45,032 bases of DNA from assembly GCA_002238865.1 (NCBI GenBank), contig MPNE01000034.1:1-45032 (forward strand). The letters are read 5' to 3'. Under the pieces are notes generated by a model, which was not told the DNA's origin, searched no databases, and was given only the letters and a program-made list of their open reading frames with translations. Source of the stretch: Gemmatimonadetes bacterium bin94 (GTDB lineage Bacteria; Gemmatimonadota; Gemmatimonadetes; Longimicrobiales; Gaopeijiaceae). Positions within the stretch are counted from its first letter, which is position 1; every line of letters starts with the position of its first letter. A program made the translations under genes and the position numbers. Positions 1 through 8,195 of the stretch are shown here, in pieces.

Positions 1-69
1 TGACCCCCCATCTCGGCAAACCTCGATTGGCGCCAAGGGGGATGGCGCCGGACAGCCCCATCCCCCCCG

Positions 70-240
70 CCACTGCGGGTCACTCCCAGCCAACAGTCCG
101 TCCGGAAGGGTGTCGAGCGCCGCTTCGAGGCGGCGGAGGACGTGTTGGCGGACCGGCTGGCCGCCGGGCTGTCCGGCCTCGCCGGCCAAGACCAGGACGC
201 GCTTGGTCCGGCTCGCCTCTCACCTTCCCGCGGCCTTCCT
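70..240 (+). pseudogene. possible MarR-type regulator C-terminal remnant
   Basis: The plus frame that is open from 4 to 303 reads VERRFEAAEDVLADRLAAGL, followed by an acidic Gln-Asp-rich turn. This looks like the C-terminal helices of a MarR-family regulator. No start codon or winged-helix core is present, and after about position 205 the continuation (a VRLASHLPA-like stretch) lies in another frame, so if it is a gene it is broken. The reading rests on a short helical pattern only and could be chance. Confidence 0.2.
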
Positions 241-271
241 TTGGGTTGCGCCCGGAATGTCGTTCAGGGGT

Positions 272-316
272 CCGGGGGATGCTCCCCCGGCCAGAGGTTA
301 ACGTGAAGCGTTAACC
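272..316. repeat. two adjacent inverted repeats
   Basis: CCGGGGG (272-278) pairs with CCCCCGG (284-290), and GGTTAACG (296-303) pairs with CGTTAACC (309-316) across a 5-nt spacer. The second is an AT-rich palindrome that could be an operator or a weak bidirectional terminator downstream of the minus-strand barrel gene. There is no long T tract. I see no gene between 304 and 476. Confidence 0.4.
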
Positions 317-476
317 CATCTGGATCCTCCACGGAAACCCGCAAAAACAGCGGGCCAGCGGGCGGCGACCAGCCGCGCACCCTCTCCGGGCAGCCACGGC
401 CGTTGCCCCGGGAGCCGTGATCGTGCCCTCGGCGCGGGAGCCCGAAGCGTGGGCAGGCAGTTCTCGAACGTGGTCC

Positions 477-1115
477 TCAGCGGTTCAAGTGGTAGTTCAC
501 CCCGGCAATCAGGGTCGCTGCGATGCCCGTGCCATTGGTGTCTTCTGCTTGGAACGAGTCCAACTCTCTCAGGTTGACGCCGTACCGTAATTCGACCGCC
601 ACGCTGACGCGCTCGGTTGCCTGGACCGCGATTCCTCCGCCAGCGACAAGGCGCGCATCCTCCTGAGTCCTGCCGCACGCTCCCTCAGTTCCGCGGGTCA
701 GGTTCTTCACCCGACACCCGACCGGTATACCCCAGGTCGGGCCGAACATCAGTCGCAGGTCGAGTCCGTCGTGATGGGCGATTCGCGTCTCCGTGATCAT
801 CGAGAAGTCGATGTGGTCGATCTGATCACGCATCCTTGCAAGGCAGGGAGGGAACCCGGGCGACGACTCGTCGCTCCAATCCCTTTGGCACCACACGGAA
901 TAGCTCCCCTGCTTGTACGCGACACCGTAGCGGAGGCCGAAACGTGCGCTGACCGGAACGTAGGCGGTGGTGCCGGCGGTCATCAGAATCGCCGGGTGAT
1001 CTCGGTGGATGTCTTCGGGCCAAGTCGGCCCGCCGTAGACGCCGATCTCGGTAGGCGCCGGGTGGAAGACGTACAGGAACGTTCCCATGACCCACAGCAG
1101 TGCGAGGTTGTCCAT
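477..1115 (-). CDS. outer-membrane beta-barrel family protein
   Basis: This 212-aa protein has a hydrophobic start (LALLWVMGTFLYVF) and alternating strands such as FGLRYGVAYKQG, VSVAVELRYGVNL and GIAATLIAGVNYHL. It closes with a short aromatic and basic end, as small outer-membrane barrels do. Known small OmpA/PorT-like barrels of about 200 aa anchor in the outer membrane with no fixed catalytic role. The ATG follows GGAAAGGAG, a strong ribosome site that overlaps the stop of a 28-codon ORF just upstream. The signal peptide is atypical, without a clear charged n-region or AxA site, so the true N-terminus or export route is uncertain. No specific substrate can be named. Confidence 0.6.
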   Translation of the reverse strand: MDNLALLWVMGTFLYVFHPAPTEIGVYGGPTWPEDIHRDHPAILMTAGTTAYVPVSARFGLRYGVAYKQGSYSVWCQRDWSDESSPGFPPCLARMRDQIDHIDFSMITETRIAHHDGLDLRLMFGPTWGIPVGCRVKNLTRGTEGACGRTQEDARLVAGGGIAVQATERVSVAVELRYGVNLRELDSFQAEDTNGTGIAATLIAGVNYHLNR

Positions 1116-1118
1116 TCG

Positions 1119-1205
1119 TCACTCCTTTCCCCGATAGCCGGTGACCTCGTAGAAGAACCAGCCGGTGTTCGGGCGGTCTGGTAGTGTGGCGTAGATGTTC
1201 ACCAT
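1119..1205 (-). CDS. possible 28-aa leader ORF
   Basis: A short minus-strand ORF begins MVNIYATLPD and ends YRGKE. Its TGA stop sits inside the ribosome site of the barrel gene at 477-1115, so translation of the two could be coupled. There is no good Shine-Dalgarno in front of its ATG. A longer version would start at 1337 and overlap the integrase start on the other strand. It may be only a chance open frame. Confidence 0.25.
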   Translation of the reverse strand: MVNIYATLPDRPNTGWFFYEVTGYRGKE

Positions 1206-1326
1206 GGTCCAGCCGGGATTCCGGCAGGATCCCACCGCCCCGAGCCTCACATCTGGCGGACAAGGCTTCTCTCCACGATCTTTCCGTTGCGCAGATCGTG
1301 CAGTCCATCGAGAGAGGAATCGAACG

Positions 1327-2487
1327 ATGGCACGCACGAAACGAAGTCGGCGCTCTTACGGCGCTGGCGAATGGGGCCGGAACCGGGTCAGGGTGTTCCC
1401 CGACCGGAAAACCGGCTTGTACCAGATGGAGTGGCGCGAGAACGGGCGCAGGCTCACGAGGTCCTTGGGTCACCGTGACTGGACCCGAGCCAAACGGCAG
1501 GCGGACGAGTTCGCCGCAGGGTTCGCAAGCCCGGAGCTGAACGGCAAGGCGGAAGCCGAGCCCGAGGCGCTTACACTGGGAAGGCTTTTTGAAATCTACG
1601 GAGAGGAGGTCACCCCGACCAAGGGGAAGCGGACGCGCGAGCGCGACAGGGTCGCGACCGCGATGTTCCTCGACTTCTTCGGACGGGATCGCGACCCCGC
1701 CACCTTCTCGCAGCGCGATTGGGATCGGTTCATCCAAGCGCGACGGGCCGGAAGAGCCGGTCGCTCCGGGAAGCCTGTCGGCAACCGGACGATCGCGTGG
1801 GACCTGACGTTCCTCATGGCGGTCTTCAACTGGGCCGAGAGGTCGAAGGACGAGCGGGGCCGCCTGCTGCTCGACAGGAACCCGCTGAAGGGGCTCAGGA
1901 AGCCCAGGGAGAAGAACCCCGCCCGGGTCGTGCTCACCGAGGACGAGTACCGGGCAATGCTCGGGGTTTCGCGGCAGGTCGGTTGGCGGTTCCACGTCGC
2001 CCTCGTGCTCGCGCACGAGACCGGTCACCGGATCGGAGCCATCCGAAACCTCAGGTGGGAGGACATCGACTTCGAGGGCCGTGAAGTACGCTGGCGGGCG
2101 GAACACGAGAAGACCGGCTACGAGCATGTCACTCCGCTGACCGACGAGGCGCTCGCCGCCTTGGAGGAAGCGCGGAGGATGCGCACTGGGACAGGCGACG
2201 CGCCGGTACTGCCTTCGTCGAGGGATGCCACGCGGTGCATGCACCGCGTTACCGCCTTTCAGTGGTGGCGGAAGGCCCAGACGTTCGCGGGACTGGAGCC
2301 GAAGGCGCGGCGGGGCTGGCACTCGCTGAGGCGCAAGTTCGCCAGCGACCTGATGGACCTTCCGCTCAAGGTGCTCTGCGAGCTTGGCGGGTGGAAGGAT
2401 GCACAGACGGTGCTCAGGTGCTACCAGAGACCGGACGCCGGACAACTCAGGACGGCACTGGAAGGCCGCGGCAGGGCTCGCGGCTGA
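1327..2487 (+). CDS. tyrosine-type site-specific integrase
   Basis: This is a 386-aa tyrosine recombinase. The N-terminal part carries an Arm-type DNA-binding segment (RNRVRVFPDRKTGLYQMEW) and a SAM-like core-binding domain (about residues 85-180). The catalytic domain shows the first Arg in HETGHRIGAIRNLRW, the HxxR-type box as WHSLRRKF, Trp in the GGWKD box, and the nucleophile Tyr in VLRCYQRPD. Such enzymes cut and rejoin DNA through a 3'-phosphotyrosine to integrate or excise mobile DNA. I chose ATG 1327 because the residues before it are not integrase-like. It faces a second integrase at 3540-4694, so two elements may meet here. No flanking tRNA gene is visible. Confidence 0.88.
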   Translation: MARTKRSRRSYGAGEWGRNRVRVFPDRKTGLYQMEWRENGRRLTRSLGHRDWTRAKRQADEFAAGFASPELNGKAEAEPEALTLGRLFEIYGEEVTPTKGKRTRERDRVATAMFLDFFGRDRDPATFSQRDWDRFIQARRAGRAGRSGKPVGNRTIAWDLTFLMAVFNWAERSKDERGRLLLDRNPLKGLRKPREKNPARVVLTEDEYRAMLGVSRQVGWRFHVALVLAHETGHRIGAIRNLRWEDIDFEGREVRWRAEHEKTGYEHVTPLTDEALAALEEARRMRTGTGDAPVLPSSRDATRCMHRVTAFQWWRKAQTFAGLEPKARRGWHSLRRKFASDLMDLPLKVLCELGGWKDAQTVLRCYQRPDAGQLRTALEGRGRARG

Positions 2488-2653
2488 AATCCCGACCAGC
2501 GGGAATCATTCGGCGGGAATCCGGCCCACGAGACGCGTAAGTTCATCGGGCGCAATTAGTTGTAAAATCAGCTAATCTTGTCGCGTGTGCTGGCTCACCG
2601 GCCTTAGTCGCGTCCGACGGTGCTGTTCCCGGGCTGCCGCGAAGCGCACCGGC

Positions 2654-2962
2654 TCATCGAACCGAGCCAGCCTGTGCCGCCCGGCGACCGGCCTCGGGGA
2701 TCCTCCGCGCGGCCTCGCCGCGCTCACCGGCCCGCTCGCCATCGAACCGGCTCTCGGCGATGCGCTCGCGGACCCATTCGTCCACCTCGGTTTCGATCCA
2801 TCCCACGGCCCGCCCGCCCAGCGCGACCGGCCGGGGGAAGCGCCCCTCTGCCAGCCGCACTTAGATCGTGCTCCGCGACAGGCCGGTGCGCGCTATCACC
2901 TCGGGCAGCCGCAGGAAGCGGGTCGGCGGGTTCGTTTTCTGCTCCATTGGGTTCTCGGTCAT
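2654..2962 (-). pseudogene. AlpA-family excisionase/regulator, broken by in-frame TAA
   Basis: Read from ATG 2962 (ribosome site GGAGAAGG), the frame gives PPTRFLRLPEVIARTGLSRS, then Thr-Ile, a TAA at 2863-2861, then VRLAEGRFPRPVALGGRAVG and WIETEVDEWVRERI. That is a typical AlpA/MerR-like winged HTH in which the codon after LSRSTI, usually Tyr, has become ochre. Without the stop it would be 102 aa, slightly long for AlpA because of a 30-residue Arg/Ala-rich tail. AlpA proteins bind near att sites and aid excision or activate integrase genes. The gene lies downstream of a small HTH gene and a P4-like integrase on the same strand, the usual setting. A GTG directly after the stop could allow re-initiation, but that would lose most of the HTH. 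Confidence 0.75.
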
Positions 2963-3010
2963 CGTCCTTCTCCTCATCCTTGTTCGGTGCTTGCTGGTCG
3001 GTCTCCGGTC

Positions 3011-3238
3011 TCACGGGCGTCGAGGCGGATCGCGTCCACCGCCCGATGCTCCGTCCTGCTCGGCGATGAACGCGAGAATCCGGTCCGCCGTCCTCAGCGA
3101 CGGCGAGCGGCCACGGCCGATCTGGCGCATCAGGTTCGGGTCGCCCAGCGCCTTCTTCCCGAACGCCGTCGGGCTCAGGCTCGAACGCCCGAGGAACGCG
3201 CTAACCCGCGATCTGAATAGCTCTTCCAGCGTCTCCAT
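3011..3238 (-). CDS. small HTH protein of an integrative element
   Basis: This is a 75-aa protein starting METLEELFRSRVSAFLGRSS, with a helix pattern SPTAFGKKALGDPNLMRQIG followed by LRTADRILAFI. It resembles the short phage or island DNA-binding proteins in which TxFGRKAxxDxxxxxRLRxG forms a helix-turn-helix and LRTADRVxxFL closes the domain. ATG 3238 is preferred over upstream starts because homology-like sequence begins there. It sits 48 bp upstream of the broken alpA gene and about 300 bp downstream of the 3540-4694 integrase on the same strand. Its likely role is control of element excision or immunity; this is inferred from family and context. Confidence 0.65.
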   Translation of the reverse strand: METLEELFRSRVSAFLGRSSLSPTAFGKKALGDPNLMRQIGRGRSPSLRTADRILAFIAEQDGASGGGRDPPRRP

Positions 3239-3539
3239 GCCTGAACGCTGGAGGACCATTCGGGACGGCGTCAACGGTCGGAAATTCCCTACTTTTCCAC
3301 AGCCTTCCATGGGGTTCCGACGCCGTCCACCATCCGTTCGCGGTCGCCGCCAGCGGCGTGGCAAGATCCCCCCTGGCGAACTGCGGAGTGATCGTCCGGA
3401 GGTGTGAAAACCGGTGCGACGAGGGCCGGTTCGACCCGGCTTGACGCCGTGGATGCCGGCAACGCGGCCGCGGGCGACCGCCGAACCGCGCTACCGAGGT
3501 GGAAGGGTGGTGCTGATCGGCGTTGGGGGAGGCAAGTGG
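3239..3539. other. intergenic stretch between integrase and HTH gene
   Basis: No convincing gene is present on either strand. Frames here are arginine- or proline-rich shadows. The minus strand has a G+C-rich upstream half and a less G+C-rich 3' half close to the HTH gene, where a promoter or excision site could lie, but I see no clear repeat pair. Confidence 0.4.
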
Positions 3540-4694
3540 CTACCCGAGGTAGTCGCTCCAAGCTTGCAAGACTTCGGCATGGCGGGTCAGAAGATCGGAG
3601 CGCTGGTACGCCCGTACGACTCGGCTCTTCGGAACGTGGGCGAGGCAAGCCTCGGCAACCTCGGCCGGGACGCCGGTCTCGGCCATCCACGACCGGGCGC
3701 TCGACCGGAACCCGTGAAGCGTCGAGTCCACCCCGGCGATCTGGAGCAGTCGCGACACCGTCTTCGGCGCAAGCGTCCGGCCGGTCCGCGACGGGAACAC
3801 CAGCGGCGACTTGTCCGACAGCTTGCGCGCCTTCCTCAGCACCCTCAGCGCGCCAGTGCTGAGCGGGACCGTGCACTCGCGGCCCGCCTTCATCCTCGCC
3901 ACCGGAATCGTCCAACGTGCCGCGTCCATGTCGATCTCATCCCAGCGTGCGCCACGGGCCTCGCCGGGACGGACCGCCGTGAGCACAATCAGTTCGACGC
4001 ACAACGCAGCCAGACTCCCGTCCCCCACCCGGCGGATGGAACGAAGCGCCGCAGCGATCTCCCCGTGAGGCAGGGCGCGGTGATGGCTTCCTGCGTTGCC
4101 GTTCGGCTTCGGCAAAGCTGCAACGGCCCGATCGACCGGATTGTCCCGGCGATAGTTGCGGCCGATGCTCCACCGGAACACGGCGGCGATCCGGTGCCTG
4201 GCCTTCCGCGCGGCCGTGGGCATCGAGTTCCAGATCGGGCCAAGGCACCCGAGCACGTCCGCGCTCGTGATCCGGTCCACCGGCTTGTCGAGGAGCGGGG
4301 CGGCGTGGAGCCGGAACGTGGACTCCCACTGCTGGGGCAGAGGGCTCCCGGCCTTCCACGAGTCGCGGTGAAGCTCGATGGTCCGCCGGGCCGCCTCGGC
4401 GAAGGTCGGCACGCCGCGCCCGCGCGGATCCTGTCCCCGGCGAACCCTCCGGCTGTTGTCCAGCGCCTTTTCCCGGGCGTCGGCGAGCGTGACCTCGGGA
4501 TACGGGCCGAGACCGATCGAGGTGAGTCGCCCGTCGATCCTGACGCGCTGACGCCACGTTTTGGTGATCCGGCCGTTGGCCGTCCGGTACACCCGGAGGC
4601 TCAGCCCGCGGCCTCCTCGTCCGTCGCCGTAGACTCCGGGTCGGCTGACCGTCCGAACGAAGGCGGCGGTAAGCGTCTTGGGTCGCTTCGTCAT
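3540..4694 (-). CDS. P4-like tyrosine integrase with DUF4102 arm domain
   Basis: This 384-aa integrase has an N-terminal DUF4102 (arm-binding) domain, recognisable in GRGGRGLSLRVY, ITKTWRQRVR and SIGLGPYPEVTLADAREKAL. A core-binding domain follows at about residues 95-195. The catalytic domain has Arg in LTAVRPGEARGARW, HGFRSSARSW as the HxxR box, LAHVPKSRVVRAYQRSD with His and the nucleophile Tyr, and a short C-terminal helix. P4-type integrases usually recombine at the 3' end of tRNA genes, but none is visible nearby. It is followed on the same strand by an HTH gene and a broken alpA gene, which together form the control end of an integrative element. Confidence 0.92.
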   Translation of the reverse strand: MTKRPKTLTAAFVRTVSRPGVYGDGRGGRGLSLRVYRTANGRITKTWRQRVRIDGRLTSIGLGPYPEVTLADAREKALDNSRRVRRGQDPRGRGVPTFAEAARRTIELHRDSWKAGSPLPQQWESTFRLHAAPLLDKPVDRITSADVLGCLGPIWNSMPTAARKARHRIAAVFRWSIGRNYRRDNPVDRAVAALPKPNGNAGSHHRALPHGEIAAALRSIRRVGDGSLAALCVELIVLTAVRPGEARGARWDEIDMDAARWTIPVARMKAGRECTVPLSTGALRVLRKARKLSDKSPLVFPSRTGRTLAPKTVSRLLQIAGVDSTLHGFRSSARSWMAETGVPAEVAEACLAHVPKSRVVRAYQRSDLLTRHAEVLQAWSDYLG

Positions 4695-4984
4695 GCGGTC
4701 CTGATGGTGGACACCTCATGAAGAAGCTACGCCCCCGTGGGGCCCCCGACACCGCGACCGTGCTTCCACCGATACATGACGCTGAGGCGACGGTCGACTT
4801 TCTCGAGGGCTAGGGAAAGCGGAGCGATCGAAGGTATGCTCGACGTGTTGTCAGGAGGTGCGCCCGCCAAGAACTGCCGACGAAGCGACGTGGGTATCGG
4901 TGGCGGCCCCGAAGTGCGCTCACGGCCACCCCAAGGCCTACCAGTGCGGCGACGACCGTTCTGGCCGTCCGCCCGCCAACCCCG
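4695..4984. other. intergenic stretch upstream of integrase
   Basis: This region is upstream of the integrase start and downstream of the 83-aa gene at 4985. It holds short inverted segments such as GCCCCCGTGGGGCCC near 4731 but no tRNA and no ORF with a good ribosome site. A plus-strand frame from about 4858 (Cys/His residues in PKCAHGHPKAYQC) is open for 60 codons, overlaps the minus gene, and is not convincing. Confidence 0.35.
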
Positions 4985-5236
4985 CTATGCCGCTTCGCGA
5001 GCATCGTTCTGCTCATCGAGACGGAACGCATCCGGACTGACGCCGACCGTCGCCAGTAGCCTTCCCGAGCAAGACCAGGCGCTGGCCCGGTGGCGCCGGT
5101 CACGGGCCTTCGTGTAGTGCCGTGCGGTAGCGGTCAGTTCCGCGAGCATCTCGGCGGTCGTCGCCGCGCAGACCATTCGCACGAACTCGTCACCTTCTCC
5201 CATCCGCGACGGCTGGATCCTGATCTCTACCATCAT
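4985..5236 (-). CDS. hypothetical 83-aa protein
   Basis: A small protein starts with Met-Met-Val-Glu-Ile-Arg and contains an acidic and helical first half (FVRMVCAATTAEMLAELTAT), then RHYTKARDRRHRASAW. GGAGGT lies five bases before the ATG pair, a near-ideal ribosome site, which is the main reason to accept the ORF. I recognise no family. It precedes the integrase on the same strand, so it may belong to the same element. Confidence 0.5.
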   Translation of the reverse strand: MMVEIRIQPSRMGEGDEFVRMVCAATTAEMLAELTATARHYTKARDRRHRASAWSCSGRLLATVGVSPDAFRLDEQNDAREAA

Positions 5237-5337
5237 CTTGACCTCCGTGTCGGAATCCTCGGAACAGAAAAGGAAGGGGGCCGGGGGCTGGAGCCCTCAC
5301 AGGCCACAGCCCCCTCAAAGCCTCCCATCCGTCGTCC

Positions 5338-5973
5338 TCAGTTGGAGACGTTCAGCGGCATCAACGACTCCGACATGTCGATCTTCACGTCATGGCCACA
5401 CACCGACCCGTGGAAAAGGCCCGTGTCCGGATTGTCGAGATCCGGGAGCACGCTCGCCGTCGCCTCGATCAGGCCACCGATCCGACAACCGCCTGAGCGC
5501 ACGTTCAGTTTCCAGTCGAGGGCACCGGCGATCGAGCCCGTGATTCTGACGACATCCGCTCCGAACAACCCAGGGGACACGTTCTCGAAGTGAAGGTTCG
5601 AGCGGAGGCTGGGATCGCCGTCCACCAGAAACGCGTAGCCATGGCTCTTCATCCGGCACGCGGTCGGCACGATCGTGAGGCTGATGTCCGTCCCGCTCAC
5701 GTCGTCTTGCGCCTGAAACTCATCGATGGTCTCGATCACCTCGACCTGTCCCCCCTGCGGACACTGGATCATGACGCTGCCGGGGTGGACGGGGTCGGCT
5801 TCATCGTTGAGCGACACCCTGGTGATTCCGCGGAACAGTGCCACGGCCTCGTCCTGCGTGAGCTCCGCGGCGGGCTCGTCCGCGGGCTGGTAGTAGGGTG
5901 CGGCGGGGTCCTCTTCGCAGGCCGCCACCATTGCGAGCATGAGTGCGATTGCGGGCATTGAGCGTGCTGACAT
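5338..5973 (-). CDS. secreted lipoprotein of unknown function
   Basis: This 211-aa protein has a lipoprotein signal peptide (MPAIALMLAMVAAC) with the lipobox Cys at residue 19, followed by an acidic and Pro-rich linker. The rest is beta-rich, with ITGSIAGALDWKLNVRSGGC and related strands and a few Cys residues (QCP, TAC, SGGC, SVCG) that could form disulfides. AAAAAAGGAGG precedes the ATG. It is presumably anchored in a membrane by its lipidated Cys. I recognise no domain. It lies alone between the integrase island and the two-component operon, all on the minus strand. Confidence 0.7.
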   Translation of the reverse strand: MSARSMPAIALMLAMVAACEEDPAAPYYQPADEPAAELTQDEAVALFRGITRVSLNDEADPVHPGSVMIQCPQGGQVEVIETIDEFQAQDDVSGTDISLTIVPTACRMKSHGYAFLVDGDPSLRSNLHFENVSPGLFGADVVRITGSIAGALDWKLNVRSGGCRIGGLIEATASVLPDLDNPDTGLFHGSVCGHDVKIDMSESLMPLNVSN

Positions 5974-6171
5974 GGTCCGCCTCCTTTTTTCTGGGCCGGC
6001 TTCTCGTCAGGCGACCGGCCCGTTTTCGTCGGTCGGACCGGCGCTTCCGATCCGGCACAACACCAATATCGGCAACGCCGTCAGCCCCCAATAGCGGGAA
6101 AGCCCTGGATTTCATGAGGGAAACCACCCCCGAGGCACGGGGATTTCACCTGGCGCCCGGCAGAATGGCTC

Positions 6172-6825
6172 CTACTGCCCGCCTCTGTCCCCGAGCAGCC
6201 CGGCTTCCATGGCGAAGCGGACGACGTCGCGCCGCGTGTGCAGCCCGAGCTTGGCCCGGGCGCGCGCGAGATAGCCCTCGACGGTCTTGGGGCTGAGGGA
6301 CATCTCCCTGGCCGTCTCCTTGGCCGTAAACCCGTTCGCGTACAGCGCGACCGCCGTACGCTCGTGCGACGACAACACGTCGGGGCCCGGGTTGCCCTTC
6401 GAGGGCCCCTGCGGCTCCCGTCGCGCGAGCAGGGCAGCGGCACGGCGCGGCAGGTAGGAGTGGCCGTGCATGACCGCCTCTATGGCCCCCATGAGGTCGG
6501 TGTCGGCCACGGTCTTGGTGAGGAAGCCTGCGGCGCCGGCATTGAGCGCTGGAACGAGGAATTCGTCCTCGTCGTGGATGGTGAGGACCAGGACCCTCGT
6601 CTCAAGTCCCAGCTCGGTGATGCGCCGGGTCGCCTGGACTCCATCCATCCCGGGCATCGCAAGGTCCATCAGAATGATGTCCGGCTCAAGGGCCTGTGCC
6701 CTCGCCACTGCTTCCTCTCCGGACGAGGCCTCGCCAACGACCTCCACCCGCCCGGTGGCCTCCAGCAATGCCTTCAGGCCGGAACGCACCACGAGGTGGT
6801 CATCGACCAGGAGTACGCTCACCAC
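6172..6825 (-). CDS. NarL/FixJ-type response regulator
   Basis: This 217-aa regulator has an N-terminal receiver domain with acidic residues in LLVDDH, the phospho-acceptor Asp54 in IILMDLAMPGMDG, Thr in VLVLTIHDED and Lys in GAAGFLTKTV. A LuxR-type HTH follows (about residues 148-205), seen in ALYANGFTAKETAREMSLSP and KTVEGYLARARAKLGLHTR. Phosphorylation should control DNA binding. The start is GTG 6825 or the next GTG; both lie just after the kinase stop (TAA 6828-6830), so the genes are a translationally linked pair. Its targets are unknown; the adjacent surface-protein genes are candidates only by position. Confidence 0.93.
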   Translation of the reverse strand: MVSVLLVDDHLVVRSGLKALLEATGRVEVVGEASSGEEAVARAQALEPDIILMDLAMPGMDGVQATRRITELGLETRVLVLTIHDEDEFLVPALNAGAAGFLTKTVADTDLMGAIEAVMHGHSYLPRRAAALLARREPQGPSKGNPGPDVLSSHERTAVALYANGFTAKETAREMSLSPKTVEGYLARARAKLGLHTRRDVVRFAMEAGLLGDRGGQ

Positions 6826-6827
6826 TA

Positions 6828-7853
6828 TTAGGACTCCCGTTCCGTCGTTGCCGGTTCCACACGCGTCATGGGCACGGTGGCTCGAATCGTCGTTCCGTTG
6901 CCCGGCGAGGTCTCCACGGTGATGCCGCCCCCGACGATCGCCGCCCGCTCATGCATGCTGGTCAGACCGACCTGATCGTCCAACACGAAGCCGCAACCCT
7001 CGTCGCGGATCTCGGCGATCAGCGTGCCGCCCGCCGACCAGATCGTGACGGTGGCTTCCTCGACCTGAGCGTGTCTCACGGCATTGGTCACGGCTTCCTG
7101 AATGATTCTGTACAGAGCCAGCGTGGCGTCCGCATCGAGTGCGTCAGCGACCGGATCGATGGCGGCGCGGACCGTGAACCCATACACCTCGATCAGTTCG
7201 CGAAATGCGGAGTTGAGCGCGGAAGACAGCCCATGACGGTCGAGCTCCGGGGGCAGCAATCCGCGAATCATCCGCTTCACGCCGCGGATCGTGCCATGAA
7301 TCTGGCTGGCGATCAGCGCTCGCGCCTGCTCTCGCTTGTTCTCTTCCGTCTCGTCCGCCAGGAGCTTCACCCTGATCTTGAGCGCCACAAGGTCCTGGAG
7401 AAACTCGTCGTGTAACTCCCGCGACAGGTGCTTTCGCTCATTCTCGGCCGCCGTCAGCATCACTCTGCTCAGCCGTCGCATCCGCGTCCAGCCCGTGACG
7501 TCGCGAATGGTGCAGATCACGCACTCCGGCCCTGCCGCCAGTCTCCCCGGGCTCAGGCTGATCTCCACCGGGATGGGCGTCCCGTCCTTGCGCAAGGCCG
7601 ACAACTCAAGCCCCTGTCCCATCGGACGGGGCCGTGGTGCGCGGGCGTAGTGTCGACGGTGTTGCTCGTGGTGACCGCGCCGGGCGGCGGGAACCAACCG
7701 GTCCACGCTGGACCCCTCAAGCTCGTCGCGGCTCCATCCGAACATTGCCAGCGCCTGCGGGTTGAAATCCCGGATCACGCCCTCCGAGTCCACGATGAGC
7801 ATGGCGTCCGGCGACGCCTCGAACACGGCTCTGTAGTCTCTGTCAGTAAGCAA
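6828..7853 (-). CDS. soluble PAS-domain histidine kinase (HisKA_3)
   Basis: The kinase has an N-terminal PAS domain (residues 5-120: YRAVFEASPDAMLIVDSEG, then IRDVTGW), a HisKA_3 dimerisation helix with the phospho-His in LSRELHDEFLQDL (about His148), and a NarX-type HATPase_c domain with RIIQEAVTNAVRHA (N box), IRDEGCGF (G1) and GLTSMHERA. No membrane segment is seen, so it should sense an internal cue through PAS. I chose TTG 7853 because AGGAGG lies 7 bases upstream and PAS homology begins at once; a longer frame to 7919 lacks support. It phosphorylates the regulator encoded immediately downstream. Confidence 0.9.
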   Translation of the reverse strand: MLTDRDYRAVFEASPDAMLIVDSEGVIRDFNPQALAMFGWSRDELEGSSVDRLVPAARRGHHEQHRRHYARAPRPRPMGQGLELSALRKDGTPIPVEISLSPGRLAAGPECVICTIRDVTGWTRMRRLSRVMLTAAENERKHLSRELHDEFLQDLVALKIRVKLLADETEENKREQARALIASQIHGTIRGVKRMIRGLLPPELDRHGLSSALNSAFRELIEVYGFTVRAAIDPVADALDADATLALYRIIQEAVTNAVRHAQVEEATVTIWSAGGTLIAEIRDEGCGFVLDDQVGLTSMHERAAIVGGGITVETSPGNGTTIRATVPMTRVEPATTERES

Positions 7854-7943
7854 GCCGGAACCTCCTATGTTCCGAGCAACCAGACCATCGGGACCCGCCA
7901 ACCCACCGCGCCGGCACACTCGAAATGGAATCGTCCCACCTGG

Positions 7944-8195
7944 CTACCGCGAGGGGTCTCGGTCTTCCAATTGCTGCCCGGCAAATGTAGCAGCGCCGGT
8001 CGACCCGCGCTCGGCCAGCGCGGCGACGAGCCGTTCCACCACGTCCTGAGCGTCGTAGGTACGCCCCGGGGGCGGTTCGTAGTTCAGCACCTTGTTGGCG
8101 ACTACGCAGGCTCGGGAGCAGTAGAGGACGCCCCTGCCGCTGACGACCCGCTTGCACGCCACCATCTTGCAGTTTCTCCTCACAGGCACCGACAT
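7944..8195 (-). CDS. small cysteine-containing protein
   Basis: This 83-aa basic protein has four Cys residues (NCKMVACKR and LYCSRACVVAN), which could bind a metal or form disulfides, followed by a helical part VVERLVAALAERG. Its ATG comes directly after the TGA of the large 8196-12530 gene (TGAATG), so it may be expressed by translational coupling. No signal peptide and no recognised family are seen. The PAS kinase starts 90 bp downstream on the same strand. Confidence 0.45.
   Translation of the reverse strand: MSVPVRRNCKMVACKRVVSGRGVLYCSRACVVANKVLNYEPPPGRTYDAQDVVERLVAALAERGSTGAATFAGQQLEDRDPSR

Noticed and set aside
826..2445. 539-codon minus-strand open frame across the barrel and integrase genes
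   Set aside because: It is Pro/Arg/His-rich, antisense to a clear integrase, and has no domain; a GC-driven shadow frame.
2650..2667. Hairpin GGCTC-ATCGAACC-GAGCC as a terminator or a further tRNA-mimic module
   Set aside because: Only 5 bp, no T run, no acceptor-like stem around it, and it overlaps the end of the broken alpA gene.
4858..5040. 60-codon plus-strand ORF with Cys/His residues
   Set aside because: No good ribosome site at the right distance and overlap with the better-supported minus gene at 4985-5236.
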